Positions 34,497-42,407 of a DNA stretch of 64,000 nucleotides are shown here, piece by piece. Source of the stretch: Actinobacillus succinogenes 130Z (GTDB lineage: Bacteria > Pseudomonadota > Gammaproteobacteria > Enterobacterales > Pasteurellaceae); assembly GCF_000017245.1 (NCBI RefSeq), contig NC_009655.1, positions 2,255,664 to 2,319,663 on the forward strand, read 5' to 3'. Under the pieces are notes generated by a model. That model ran no database searches. It worked only from the letters and a program-made list of their open reading frames with translations, and was not told where the DNA came from. Both the position numbers and the translations under genes were made by a program. The first letter of the stretch is position 1, and each line of letters starts with the position of its first letter.

Positions 34497-35590
34497 TTAT
34501 CCAGCCCCTTTTCTTTAAGCCAGTCTGCCATTAAATCGGCAAGCCGTGCGTTGTTTTTCTCGCCCATCAGAAAATGCGAATTGCCCTTAATGCCGATTTC
34601 GGGCAGGTGAACCAGCGTGGCGTCCCCGCCGTATTTATTAACGGTGGCGACGAACTGTTTCGCCATTTCAAGTTCGGTACCCCATTTGTCTTCGCCGACA
34701 TTGTCCGAGCCGACGTGGATATAGTCGCCGTAATACAGCACAATCGGAATTCGGGTGAGTTTTTTGAACGCTTCCAATGGCACGCCCATGGCCGAGGCCC
34801 CCAGTACTTCAAAGCGTGCTTTGGTGATTTTCGGCATATCGTTTTCGGGGAAGACAAACGGCGTGCCGCCCGGTTCCCACGCCACAATCGCTTTCACTTT
34901 GTCGGAACGCAAGGCCGTACGCCAGCCGATGGTACCGCCCATGGAATGGGTAACCAAAACCGCCCCGCCGGTCCGATTCACCAGTTTTGCCAGCACATCG
35001 GCGTTCAAATCGTTATCCAAAGGCCCCGAACCGATGGTCCACGCCTGCTGAAAGGCTTGGTAGGCATTTTCGCCCGGCGGAAACTGGGCGTTGGCAACAG
35101 GCTTGCCGTCAGCGTCAAAATGTCCCATGCGGGATAAAATCCACAAGGTTTTGTCGCCGTACATCGGGTTGCTTGCCCAAGGAGTATCGGGCGTTACGGC
35201 TTGGGTGGACAAATTGGATTTACCGCTTCTGGGCTGGTCAAGCAGATACACACCGTAGCCCTTACGCACAAACAGCGTATCAAAGCCTTCCCGCCCGTCT
35301 ACGGTGGTCTCCCAAGTGCGGGACGACTGCGCCCCGCCGTGCTGGAAAATCAAAGAATAGCGTTTGGCGTTCACAGGCTTTTGGAATTTCACATAAGCAA
35401 AATCGCCGTAGGCACGCTGACCGTCGGGGGCGGTGAAGTTTTCGGGGTTAAAACGCCCCTTGTGGGTAACGTAGCTACCACCCACAGTGAAACTGCCCTG
35501 TTCGGCGATGTTCAGGCTGCCTGAAGGAGCAGTGGTGCAGGCGGTTAAAAACGCCAAAGAAACGGCGGTGATAAGCGTTAGTTTTTTCAT
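34493..35590 (-). CDS. Alpha/beta-hydrolase lipoprotein (paralogue A)
   Basis: A 365-residue serine hydrolase with lipobox LTAC (Cys 18). The nucleophile elbow is VLVTHSMGGTIGW, the oxyanion region FQHGGAQSSRTWETTVDGREGF, and the late His is in KGNSHFLMG. It shares long stretches with the protein at 36335-37444 (NIAEQGSFTVGG, TVDGREGFDTLFVRKGYGVYLLDQPRSG, WLKEKGLDK), so the two are paralogues. Codons 9-12 of the mature region carry a Kingella/Simonsiella-type uptake variant (35514-35525). The operon runs SDR, this gene, NTF2 lipoprotein, SnoaL. Confidence 0.85.
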   Translation of the reverse strand: MKKLTLITAVSLAFLTACTTAPSGSLNIAEQGSFTVGGSYVTHKGRFNPENFTAPDGQRAYGDFAYVKFQKPVNAKRYSLIFQHGGAQSSRTWETTVDGREGFDTLFVRKGYGVYLLDQPRSGKSNLSTQAVTPDTPWASNPMYGDKTLWILSRMGHFDADGKPVANAQFPPGENAYQAFQQAWTIGSGPLDNDLNADVLAKLVNRTGGAVLVTHSMGGTIGWRTALRSDKVKAIVAWEPGGTPFVFPENDMPKITKARFEVLGASAMGVPLEAFKKLTRIPIVLYYGDYIHVGSDNVGEDKWGTELEMAKQFVATVNKYGGDATLVHLPEIGIKGNSHFLMGEKNNARLADLMADWLKEKGLDK

Positions 35591-35599
35591 TGTTGTCTC

Positions 35600-36181
35600 C
35601 TATACCCGCCCGATGCCCACGCTTTTTTGTTTAAATTCATCGGGATTGGCGATGATTTTTTCAATCAGATCGGCAATGCTGGCACGGGAAACGCTTGTTC
35701 CCTTAAAAGGCTCGCCTTTTTGGGTGGTTTGGTAATCGATTTCCTGTCCGTCGGTAAACCACGCCGGACGGATAATCGTATAAGGAACATCCGAATTTTC
35801 AATTAGTTGGGCGGACTTTCTATAAGGATCTAAAACAGAGCCGTGGTTTTCGCCCGTCTCCCCGTAAATGCCCATAGAACTGATCCAAATCAAGTGTTTT
35901 ACCTGATTGCGTTGAACGGTTTTAACCACATTATCCGCCATTTTTTCCAGACTGCCCGCCAGCCCCGCATAAACCATCTCCTGCCCTGACATTGCCGCAT
36001 CCAAAGCGGGAAAATCCAACACATCGCCCTGAATGATTTGCACTTTTTCACCGGCAAATTCTGCAACGCTGTTCGGGTTTCGCACAAAAAGCGTTAACTG
36101 GTTGTCGGGATTTTTTAAAAGTTTGGGAATGACGACTTTTGCCAAACTGCCGCTTGCACCCAAGATAAGGATTTTGTTCAT
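35600..36181 (-). CDS. NAD(P)-binding SDR (NmrA/YwnB-like)
   Basis: A 193-residue atypical short-chain dehydrogenase. The Rossmann motif is ILILGASGSLAK (about residues 4-15). YGETGENHGSVLDPYRKSAQLIENSDVPYTIIRPAWF contains a Tyr-Arg-Lys-like region and the conserved RPAWF. Such proteins reduce flavins or quinones or act as redox sensors. It is the first gene of an operon preceded by the shared LysR-type box. Confidence 0.82.
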   Translation of the reverse strand: MNKILILGASGSLAKVVIPKLLKNPDNQLTLFVRNPNSVAEFAGEKVQIIQGDVLDFPALDAAMSGQEMVYAGLAGSLEKMADNVVKTVQRNQVKHLIWISSMGIYGETGENHGSVLDPYRKSAQLIENSDVPYTIIRPAWFTDGQEIDYQTTQKGEPFKGTSVSRASIADLIEKIIANPDEFKQKSVGIGRV

Positions 36182-36214
36182 AAAATGTTCTCCATTAACG
36201 GCTTGGTTGCGGTC

Positions 36215-36280
36215 ATTATAAACATTAGATTTAAAATGATTAACGGGGTAAAATTTGATAGGCTTGTGAATTTAATTCAA
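36215..36280 (-). promoter_or_regulatory. LysR-type box and promoter for the SDR operon
   Basis: The box TTGTGAATTTAATTCAA lies at 36264-36280, centred at 36272. A minus-strand TATAAT lies at 36220-36215, putting the start near 36208 and the box centre at about -64. An extended block GGGGTAAAATTTGATAGGC next to the box is shared with the sites at 39.4 and 45.4 kb. Confidence 0.65.
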
Positions 36281-36284
36281 TAAT

Positions 36285-36329
36285 CAAGCGATCAGCTTTT
36301 GCAAAAAATCTGCAAAAGCTGATCGCTTG
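36285..36329. repeat. Perfect 19-bp inverted repeat with Apl-type USS-like ends
   Basis: CAAGCGATCAGCTTTTGCA (36285-36303) and TGCAAAAGCTGATCGCTTG (36311-36329) are exact inverse complements around a 7-nt loop. The arms resemble ACAAGCGGTC with its TTTGC tail, so this is a back-to-back pair of variant Apl-type signals. It lies just after the hydrolase stop on the minus strand and probably caps that mRNA. Confidence 0.85.
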
Positions 36330-36334
36330 TACCC

Positions 36335-37444
36335 TTATTTATCCAAACCGTTGGCTTTCAGCCATCTTGCCATTTCATCCGCCACTTCGGTGTTGTTTAA
36401 GTCGGAAAACGGAAAATGAGTGTTGCCTTTAATGTCGATTTTCGGCAGGTGAATCACTTCGGCTTTACCGCCGTGTTTATTCACCGTTTCCGCCCACTGT
36501 TCCGCCAGTTTTTTGCGGATAAACCACTGTTCGCCGCCCTGCGTGCCGTCTAATTGTTCGGGGATAAAATCGCCGAAGTAGATCACTATCGGGATCTGCG
36601 TGAGTTTTTTGAACTGCTCAAACGGCACGCTCATCGGGCTGACATCGCCGAATTTGCTGCTTAATGCGGAAGGTACTTCGCCTTCGGGGAAGGGAAAATT
36701 ACCCGGTTCCATCGCCACAATACCTTTCACTTTGTCGCTTGCCATTGCCGTTGTCCAGCCGATGACCCCGCCTGCGGAGTGGGTAACGAACACGCCGTCG
36801 CCTGTTTTTTCAAACAATTTCGCCATACTGTCGGTAATCACGCCCACATTAAACGTCCCTGTGGCCGGGGTCATTGAGCGGAAAAATTGTTCCTGTGCCG
36901 CTTTGTCCGCAGGGAACGCTACGCCTTTGTTCATTTCGGGATAAACGCCGATACGGAATTGTGCATACCAAAATTGCTCATCAGGCACTGCACCCATTTC
37001 GGCTTTTTCGGTGCTTTTGCCCGCCAGCCCGCTTCTTGGCTGATCGACTAAATAGATCGGGTAGCCTTTGCGTAAAAAGAGCGTATCAAAGCCTTCTCTG
37101 CCGTCCGGCGTGGTTTGCCAAGTGCGGATTGAGCCGCCGTAGCCGTGCAAAAAGACGAGCGGCGTTGATTTTGCTTGGGTCGGCACTTGATAAAACACAC
37201 TAGCGTGGTCGCCGTGCAGGGTCATTCCGCCTGATTTCACGCTTGCCCCGTAAACGTCCCAAAATGACGCACTGTTTTTGTCGGCAATTTCCGCAGGAAC
37301 AGGCGTGTAGCTGCCCTCGCTGGTTTTCACCGTACCGCCCACGGCAAAACTGCCCTGTTCGGCGATCATTAACGGTTCTTTGGCAAAAGAGAAGCTTGCC
37401 ACACTGATAGCAAGGCTGGTCAGTAAAAAAGATTTTATTTTCAT
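36335..37444 (-). CDS. Secreted alpha/beta hydrolase (paralogue B)
   Basis: A 369-residue exported serine hydrolase. The signal peptide MKIKSFLLTSLAISVASFSFA lacks a lipobox Cys, so the mature protein should be soluble, unlike its lipoprotein paralogue at 34493-35590. The nucleophile elbow is VTHSAGGVIGW, the oxyanion region LHGYGGSIRTW, and the late His is in KGNTHFPFSD. It is the third gene of an operon with two aldo-keto reductases, 9 bp after the second. Substrate unknown. Confidence 0.85.
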   Translation of the reverse strand: MKIKSFLLTSLAISVASFSFAKEPLMIAEQGSFAVGGTVKTSEGSYTPVPAEIADKNSASFWDVYGASVKSGGMTLHGDHASVFYQVPTQAKSTPLVFLHGYGGSIRTWQTTPDGREGFDTLFLRKGYPIYLVDQPRSGLAGKSTEKAEMGAVPDEQFWYAQFRIGVYPEMNKGVAFPADKAAQEQFFRSMTPATGTFNVGVITDSMAKLFEKTGDGVFVTHSAGGVIGWTTAMASDKVKGIVAMEPGNFPFPEGEVPSALSSKFGDVSPMSVPFEQFKKLTQIPIVIYFGDFIPEQLDGTQGGEQWFIRKKLAEQWAETVNKHGGKAEVIHLPKIDIKGNTHFPFSDLNNTEVADEMARWLKANGLDK

Positions 37445-37453
37445 ATTATCCCC

Positions 37454-38434
37454 TTAGCGATTGATCATTTTTTGTGAAGCGGCGGTATAACGATGACCGA
37501 CAATTTCAATTTGTGCAAGTGCTTGATTGAGTTCGTTGAGTTCATCATCGGTTAATGAAATGCCGGCCGAGCCTAAATTTTCTTCCAAACGATGTAATTT
37601 GGTTGTGCCGAAAATCGGCACAATCCACGTTTTTTGTGCCAGTACCCATGCCAGTGCGATTTGTGCATTGGTTGCTTGTTTACGTTCGGCGATTCGGCGG
37701 ATAACTTCGACTAATTGCATATTTTTCGCCATTGCTTCAGTCTGAAAACGGGGGAGATTTTTGCGGAAATCTCCCTCTTTAAATTCGCTTTGCGCATTAA
37801 ATGCCCCGGTCAGAAAGCCTTTGCCTAACGGGCTAAACGGCACAAAGCCGATGTCTAATGCTTGCAAAGTGGAAAACACACTCTGTTCCGGCTCACGCCA
37901 CCACATAGAATATTCACTTTGCAACACGGAAACAGCTTGCACGGCGTGAGCCTTGCGAATGGTTTCCGCGCCTGCTTCGGACAAACCGAAGTATTTCACT
38001 TTGCCTTCATCAATCAATGCTTTTACCGCCCCAGTGACTTCTTCAATCGGCACGGCGGGATCAACACGGTGCTGATAGAGAATATCGATATAGTCCGTTC
38101 TCATTCGTTTAAGGGATTGCTCTACCACTTGGCGGATGCGCTCGGGGTGGCTGTCCAGCCCTTCGGGTACATTGCCGTTTTTAAAGCCGAATTTGGTGGC
38201 GATGACCACCTGCTCCCGAAACGGGGCAACGCCTTTACCCACCAAAATTTCATTCGCTTCGCCGTAGGCTTCGGCAGTATCGAACAGCGTTACGCCCAAA
38301 TCAAAGGCTCGTCGGATCAGTTTGATGCCGTCTGCTTGCGAAATGCCGTTCGCATAGCCGAAAGTCATATTCATACAGCCTAAACCGAGTTCGGATACGC
38401 TTAACCCTTGTGAACCAAGACGACGAGTTTTCAT
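37454..38434 (-). CDS. Aldo-keto reductase (YakC/AKR13-like)
   Basis: A 326-residue NADPH-dependent reductase of aldehydes and ketones. The TIM-barrel signature shows catalytic residues in LFDTAEAYGEANE (Asp, Tyr), IATKFGF (Lys) and YQHRVDPAVP (His). The cofactor site is VPIFGTTKLHRLEENLGSA. The start at 38434 follows AGGAGA; upstream codons lack support. It follows a different AKR by 46 bp, with an exact Apl-type USS (38473-38481) in the gap. Confidence 0.9.
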   Translation of the reverse strand: MKTRRLGSQGLSVSELGLGCMNMTFGYANGISQADGIKLIRRAFDLGVTLFDTAEAYGEANEILVGKGVAPFREQVVIATKFGFKNGNVPEGLDSHPERIRQVVEQSLKRMRTDYIDILYQHRVDPAVPIEEVTGAVKALIDEGKVKYFGLSEAGAETIRKAHAVQAVSVLQSEYSMWWREPEQSVFSTLQALDIGFVPFSPLGKGFLTGAFNAQSEFKEGDFRKNLPRFQTEAMAKNMQLVEVIRRIAERKQATNAQIALAWVLAQKTWIVPIFGTTKLHRLEENLGSAGISLTDDELNELNQALAQIEIVGHRYTAASQKMINR

Positions 38435-38480
38435 TTCATCTCTCCTATTTTGCAAATTTTTTCTCAAAAATGACCGCTTG

Positions 38481-39323
38481 TTACCCTCTAAATTCCGCTA
38501 ACCACTTAATCATTTTCGGATCACGGTGATCAAAAATGGTTTCGTTGCGGTTAAGGGTGGCGATGTCGGCAAGATCTTGGCTATCGAGCGTAAAATCCAA
38601 AATCGCACGGTTTTCGGCAATGCGTTCCGCTTTTACCGACTTCGGAATAATCGCCACGCCCCGTTGATTCAGCCAACGCAATACCACTTGTGCCACCGAT
38701 TTGCCGTGTTTTTCGGCAATTTTACCCAACACCGGGTTGCTGAAAATCTCAAATTTCCCTTCGGCAAGCGGTCCCCACGCCTGTTGCACAATGCCCAATT
38801 CTTTGTGGAACGCCACTTCCGATTCTCGCTGATAAAACGGGTGGGTTTCAATTTGATTGACCGCCGGCACAATTTCACGGCAGGTAATCAAATCCATCAC
38901 TCTGTCCATATGGAAATTGCTCACACCAATCGCCCGTGCTTTGCCTGCTTTGTAGAGATCTTCCATTGCCCGCCACTGCTCGTGTACTTCGCCGAACGGC
39001 TGGTGCATTAAATAGAGATCCACATAATCCAACCCTAAACGGTCAAGGGAATCCTGCAACGCTTTTTTCGTGCCTTCGTAGCCGTTTTCACGCTGAATCC
39101 AAAGTTTGGTGGTCACGAAAATCTCTTCACGGGGAATACCGCTCGCTTTAATCGCCCGCCCTACGCCCGCTTCATTGCCATAAACCGCAGCGGTATCAAT
39201 CAAACGATAACCGGCCTGCAACGCCTGTAACACCGCTTTTTCCGTTTCATCGTCCGATACCTGATACACTCCAAACCCAATCATCGGCATTTCTACGCCA
39301 TTGTTCAAAATCACTTTTTCCAT
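38481..39323 (-). CDS. Aldo-keto reductase (AKR5, 2,5-diketogluconate reductase-like)
   Basis: A 280-residue reductase. The motifs are GFGVYQV, LIDTAAVYGNEAGVG (Asp and Tyr), TTKLWIQ (Lys), LYLMHQPFGEV (His) and IPKSVKAERIAENRAI (cofactor binding). Family members reduce methylglyoxal, diketogluconate and other carbonyls. It is the first gene of an operon (AKR, AKR, hydrolase). The promoter carries the common LysR-type box. A GCAAGCGGT signal lies within the gene at 38764-38772. Confidence 0.92.
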   Translation of the reverse strand: MEKVILNNGVEMPMIGFGVYQVSDDETEKAVLQALQAGYRLIDTAAVYGNEAGVGRAIKASGIPREEIFVTTKLWIQRENGYEGTKKALQDSLDRLGLDYVDLYLMHQPFGEVHEQWRAMEDLYKAGKARAIGVSNFHMDRVMDLITCREIVPAVNQIETHPFYQRESEVAFHKELGIVQQAWGPLAEGKFEIFSNPVLGKIAEKHGKSVAQVVLRWLNQRGVAIIPKSVKAERIAENRAILDFTLDSQDLADIATLNRNETIFDHRDPKMIKWLAEFRG

Positions 39324-39373
39324 TGCTTTCTCCTGTTAGAGGAACTTTTGCCCCGATTGATTGACTGGGGATA

Positions 39374-39440
39374 AGTATAAAGCGTGAAGATTGTTTTGAT
39401 TAGATGGGGTAAAGTTGATGGGCTTGTGAATTAAATTCAA
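39374..39440 (-). promoter_or_regulatory. LysR-type box and promoter for the AKR operon
   Basis: The box TTGTGAATTAAATTCAA at about 39424-39440 is centred at 39432. Minus-strand TATACT at 39379-39374 predicts a start near 39367, so the box centre is at about -65. GGGGTAAAGTTGATGGGC beside the box matches the other copies. The -35 hexamer is poor, as expected for an activated promoter. Confidence 0.65.
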
Positions 39441-39544
39441 CAATCTTTCAGCCTACTTTGTCTGATTGCTTGATACTCACAAACACTTTGCTTTTCGCTC
39501 TATTTCTGGCATAAAATAGTTTCCATTAGTATCAAACAATAGTG

Positions 39545-39559
39545 TTCGTTAGTAACGAA
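39545..39559. promoter_or_regulatory. Palindrome upstream of the ATPase gene
   Basis: TTCGTTA-G-TAACGAA is a perfect 7-1-7 palindrome 23 bp before the ATPase start, possibly an operator. Binding partner unknown. Confidence 0.4.
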
Positions 39560-39581
39560 TAGATTGATAAGGAGCTATTTT

Positions 39582-40790
39582 ATGCTGTTAAAATCCGAAC
39601 TTGCCCAAGCCATTACAAGCCAGCAACAACAGCTACTATTGCCACAAACCTACCCACGACAAATGTTAGACAAAATTAAAATTCTACCTAATTTTGCCTT
39701 GGTGGTGTCGGGGATTCGCCGTAGTGGGAAAAGTACATTGCTCACTCAACTTATTGAGAAACAAGCAGAAAATAGTTATCTCTTTCTCAACTTTGACACG
39801 CCGCAGCTTTTCAATTTTGAATTTACTGATTTTGCTTTGCTAGATGAAATCATTGCAGAAAATCCGAATTGTAGAACTTTGTATTTTGATGAAATTCAAG
39901 TGATTGAAGGTTGGGAAGTGTATGTGCGTGGCAAGCTCGATCAAGGCTATCAAGTAGTGGTAACGGGCTCTAATGCGTCCTTGCTCAGCCGTGAACTCGG
40001 CACAAAACTGACAGGGCGGCACATCAGCAAAGAGCTTTTCCCTTTCTCTTTTGTGGAGTTTTGCGAATTTCTCGGCAAAGCAAAAAATGCCGACGCAGTA
40101 TCGGATTATTTGGCTCTCGGCGGTTTTCCGCAATATCTGCAATTTAATGAAGACGAGATTTTAAACGCCTTGATTAACGATATTTTATACCGTGATATTA
40201 TCGTACGTTTCGGCATTCGTGACGAACGTGCGATGAAGCGTCTGTTGCTTTTTTTGGCGGGCAATGTGGGCAACTTAATTACCGCAAACAAACTCAAACA
40301 AAACCTTGAAGTGAAAAGCACTTCCACTGTGCAGGAATATCTTTCGCATTTGGAGCAAGCCTATGTGGTTCATTTGTTACCAAAATTTGCCTATTCCTAC
40401 AAAACCCAGCTTGCTAACCCACGCAAAGCTTATTTTATTGATAATGGCTTACAGCGTGTGATTAGTCCGTCTTTCAGCCAAGATCTCGGCAGAAAGCTGG
40501 AAAATGCCGTATTTTGGGAACTCAGACGACAATTTTCAGAGCTGTATTACTACAATGAAAGAAACAAAGAATGTGATTTTGTCGTCTGCCAAAACAGCAC
40601 GCCGACACAGCTAATTCAAGTCTGCTGGCAACTAAATGCCGAAAATATCGCCCGAGAGCGAGACGGCTTAGTTGATGCGATGAATTTCTTCCAACTCGAA
40701 CAAGGCATTATTGTTACTTTTGATCAGGAAGATAAAATGATTGTTGATGGGAAAGTGATTGAGATTGTGCCGTTTTGGAAGGTGTTTTAG
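39582..40790 (+). CDS. AAA+ ATPase with DUF4143 domain
   Basis: A 402-residue ATPase. Walker A is SGIRRSGKSTLL (about residues 44-55) and Walker B is TLYFDEIQ. Sensor-like TGSNASLLSREL and GRHISKELFPFSFVEF are typical of archaeal-type AAA/DUF4143 proteins. The C-terminal DUF4143 domain has a nuclease-like core (ENAVFWELRRQF...NERNKECDFVV). Role unproven; sporadic in bacteria. ATG at 39582 follows AAGGAG; the frame opens earlier at a TTG. It is the only plus-strand gene between TetR and lysR. Confidence 0.85.
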   Translation: MLLKSELAQAITSQQQQLLLPQTYPRQMLDKIKILPNFALVVSGIRRSGKSTLLTQLIEKQAENSYLFLNFDTPQLFNFEFTDFALLDEIIAENPNCRTLYFDEIQVIEGWEVYVRGKLDQGYQVVVTGSNASLLSRELGTKLTGRHISKELFPFSFVEFCEFLGKAKNADAVSDYLALGGFPQYLQFNEDEILNALINDILYRDIIVRFGIRDERAMKRLLLFLAGNVGNLITANKLKQNLEVKSTSTVQEYLSHLEQAYVVHLLPKFAYSYKTQLANPRKAYFIDNGLQRVISPSFSQDLGRKLENAVFWELRRQFSELYYYNERNKECDFVVCQNSTPTQLIQVCWQLNAENIARERDGLVDAMNFFQLEQGIIVTFDQEDKMIVDGKVIEIVPFWKVF

Positions 40791-40836
40791 GGGGAAAATT
40801 GTTAAATTTTATTGAGCAGCAATAGTTTTCATAAAA

Positions 40837-40868
40837 ATGCCGTCTGAACCCCAAATTTCAGACGGCAT
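40837..40868. terminator. Neisseria DUS inverted-pair terminator
   Basis: ATGCCGTCTGAA (40837-40848) and TTCAGACGGCAT (40857-40868) are perfect 12-bp arms around an 8-nt loop between convergent genes. The right arm supplies the stop codon of the minus-strand gene. Confidence 0.85.
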
Positions 40869-41547
40869 TTGCAAATTTCTCCCTAAAAAACACCACCCAC
40901 ACGCCAATTCGTGTTACATAAGCCACTGCAATCAACATTGCAAAAAAATCAAAATAAAAGACCGCTTGCGATTCGCCGTGATTGAAATAAGCAAAATCCA
41001 CCTGCATTAGTAAATAGGGCAATAGTTCCCGTTCAGCAAACACCCAAAAGCCATAAGCGGCGATAATCGTCCAGCAGGTGGGGATTAGGTATTTCGCCAG
41101 CCAATATTCCAGATTCAAACGGTAGGCGTTGGCGAATAGGTTGGTAATCGCTTTCCAATGCAGCCCTAAATGCACGCCGACGGCAATTTGCAGCCAGTGG
41201 GTGCCGGTCATATGGATTTTGCGGGTGAAATCGTCGGTCAGGTGGAACGGCATTTCGGCAAACAGGTGCTTAGAGAGTAGAATACCGCTGATACAAGCGG
41301 TCAAAAACAGCAAAAAAGTGGCAAAATTTACGGTGGTTTGAAAGGCTCGATAGCCGTTGTATTTGCCCGTAAACAGCTTTTTCAGCCACCAAGTATTGAG
41401 CGTTAAATGGGAAATAATCAGGGCGAAAAACGCCAGCCCCAGCCATTCGTGGGTGATTTCTTCATATAGGTGATAGCCGAATAATGACAGCAACACTGCC
41501 GTCATAATGAGATCTTGGGCGAGTTGGAAAAGGTATTTTTTCTTCAT
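40858..41547 (-). CDS. DUF4405-type membrane cytochrome
   Basis: A 229-residue protein with about five membrane helices. Histidines are placed as in b-type cytochrome families: GYHLYEEITHEWLG, ISHLTLNTWW and THWLQIAVGVHLGLHW. DUF4405 proteins are linked to electron transfer across the inner membrane, often with flavinylated partners. The gene ends AAT GCC GTC TGA, where GCCGTCTGA belongs to a Neisseria uptake sequence. It carries two Apl-type signals internally (40961-40969 and 41293-41301). It lies downstream of an exported flavodoxin gene. Confidence 0.75.
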   Translation of the reverse strand: MKKKYLFQLAQDLIMTAVLLSLFGYHLYEEITHEWLGLAFFALIISHLTLNTWWLKKLFTGKYNGYRAFQTTVNFATFLLFLTACISGILLSKHLFAEMPFHLTDDFTRKIHMTGTHWLQIAVGVHLGLHWKAITNLFANAYRLNLEYWLAKYLIPTCWTIIAAYGFWVFAERELLPYLLMQVDFAYFNHGESQAVFYFDFFAMLIAVAYVTRIGVWVVFFREKFANAV

Positions 41548-41558
41548 ATTTGTACTGT

Positions 41559-41669
41559 CCGGTACGAGCCGTACCGGGTTCGGTAAATCAAGCCGCTCTG
41601 CGGCTTTGGGCGGTTGAAAACAGCCCCAACGGGGCTAGGTTTATAGAGCCTTGCACAGCTTGTGCAAGG
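41559..41669. repeat. Cluster of four perfect small hairpins
   Basis: In 111 bp: CCGGTAC/GTACCGG (41559-41577), AAGCCGC/GCGGCTT (41590-41606), AGCCCC/GGGGCT (41622-41636) and CCTTGCACA/TGTGCAAGG (41649-41669). Each has a 3-5 nt loop. They fill the gap between the flavodoxin stop and the cytochrome start. The sequences differ from one another, so this is not a simple tandem repeat. Confidence 0.8.
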
Positions 41670-41677
41670 ATGGGAGA

Positions 41678-42298
41678 TTATTTAGCATACCCGTTCTTTT
41701 GCAAAAACTCCGCCAATTTCGCTTCCACTTGGGGTTCGGCACGCACGCTTTTGTGCAGGTAGGCTTCAAAACCGTCTTTGACGATAGCGTTCGGGGCTAA
41801 TTTTTTCAATTCACGATCCGTACCGCTGAAACGGCTGCCGCCGTGTCCGACAACCGGCACAATGGTTTTGCCGCTGAAATCGGTTTGTTCAAGCAGGCTG
41901 TACCACGCCATCGGGGCTTTATACCACCAAATCGGGTACACCAAAAATACCGTATCCACACCGTCTAAATTCGGCAGGGCTTTTAATTCGGGTTTGATGT
42001 TTTGGCGTTGTTCGTTTTGGGCGTAATCCAATAACGGCTGATGCGTGGTGGGGTAAGGCTTGACGGTTTCCAAACGGAACAGTTCGCCCCCTGCGGTTTT
42101 CTGAATCTCTTTGGCAAGATATTCGTTCGCCCCGAGCATTTCGCCGTTTTTAATCAATTTGCTTGCCCCTGATACCCCGTCCACCAGTTGCTCGGCGGTG
42201 TAATTTTCAGGCTGTGAGAAATAGATAATTAAGTTTTTTGCCTGTGCTACTTGTGTGGCAAACAGGGCGATAAAAAGTACGGTGAGTGTTTTCATCAT
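41678..42298 (-). CDS. Exported flavodoxin-like protein
   Basis: About 206 residues with a signal peptide (MMKTLTVLFIALFATQVAQA) directly followed by the flavodoxin start KNLIIYFSQPENYT. VFLVYPIWWYKAPMAWYSLLEQ and GGSRFSGTDRELKKLAP are FMN-binding loops of the flavodoxin_4 kind. Export of a flavodoxin is unusual; FMN would have to reach the periplasm. The start at 42298 follows GAGAG. It lies in an operon with an esterase upstream and a membrane cytochrome downstream. Confidence 0.82.
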   Translation of the reverse strand: MMKTLTVLFIALFATQVAQAKNLIIYFSQPENYTAEQLVDGVSGASKLIKNGEMLGANEYLAKEIQKTAGGELFRLETVKPYPTTHQPLLDYAQNEQRQNIKPELKALPNLDGVDTVFLVYPIWWYKAPMAWYSLLEQTDFSGKTIVPVVGHGGSRFSGTDRELKKLAPNAIVKDGFEAYLHKSVRAEPQVEAKLAEFLQKNGYAK

Positions 42299-42407
42299 TT
42301 TTCTCTCTCGGTTGTTTGAATAACCTATTTTCTGTGATAAATCGCAGTAGATAAATAGGGTTTGATTCATAAGGGGTATGAGAAAAATTCATTACCCCAT
42401 ACGCAAA

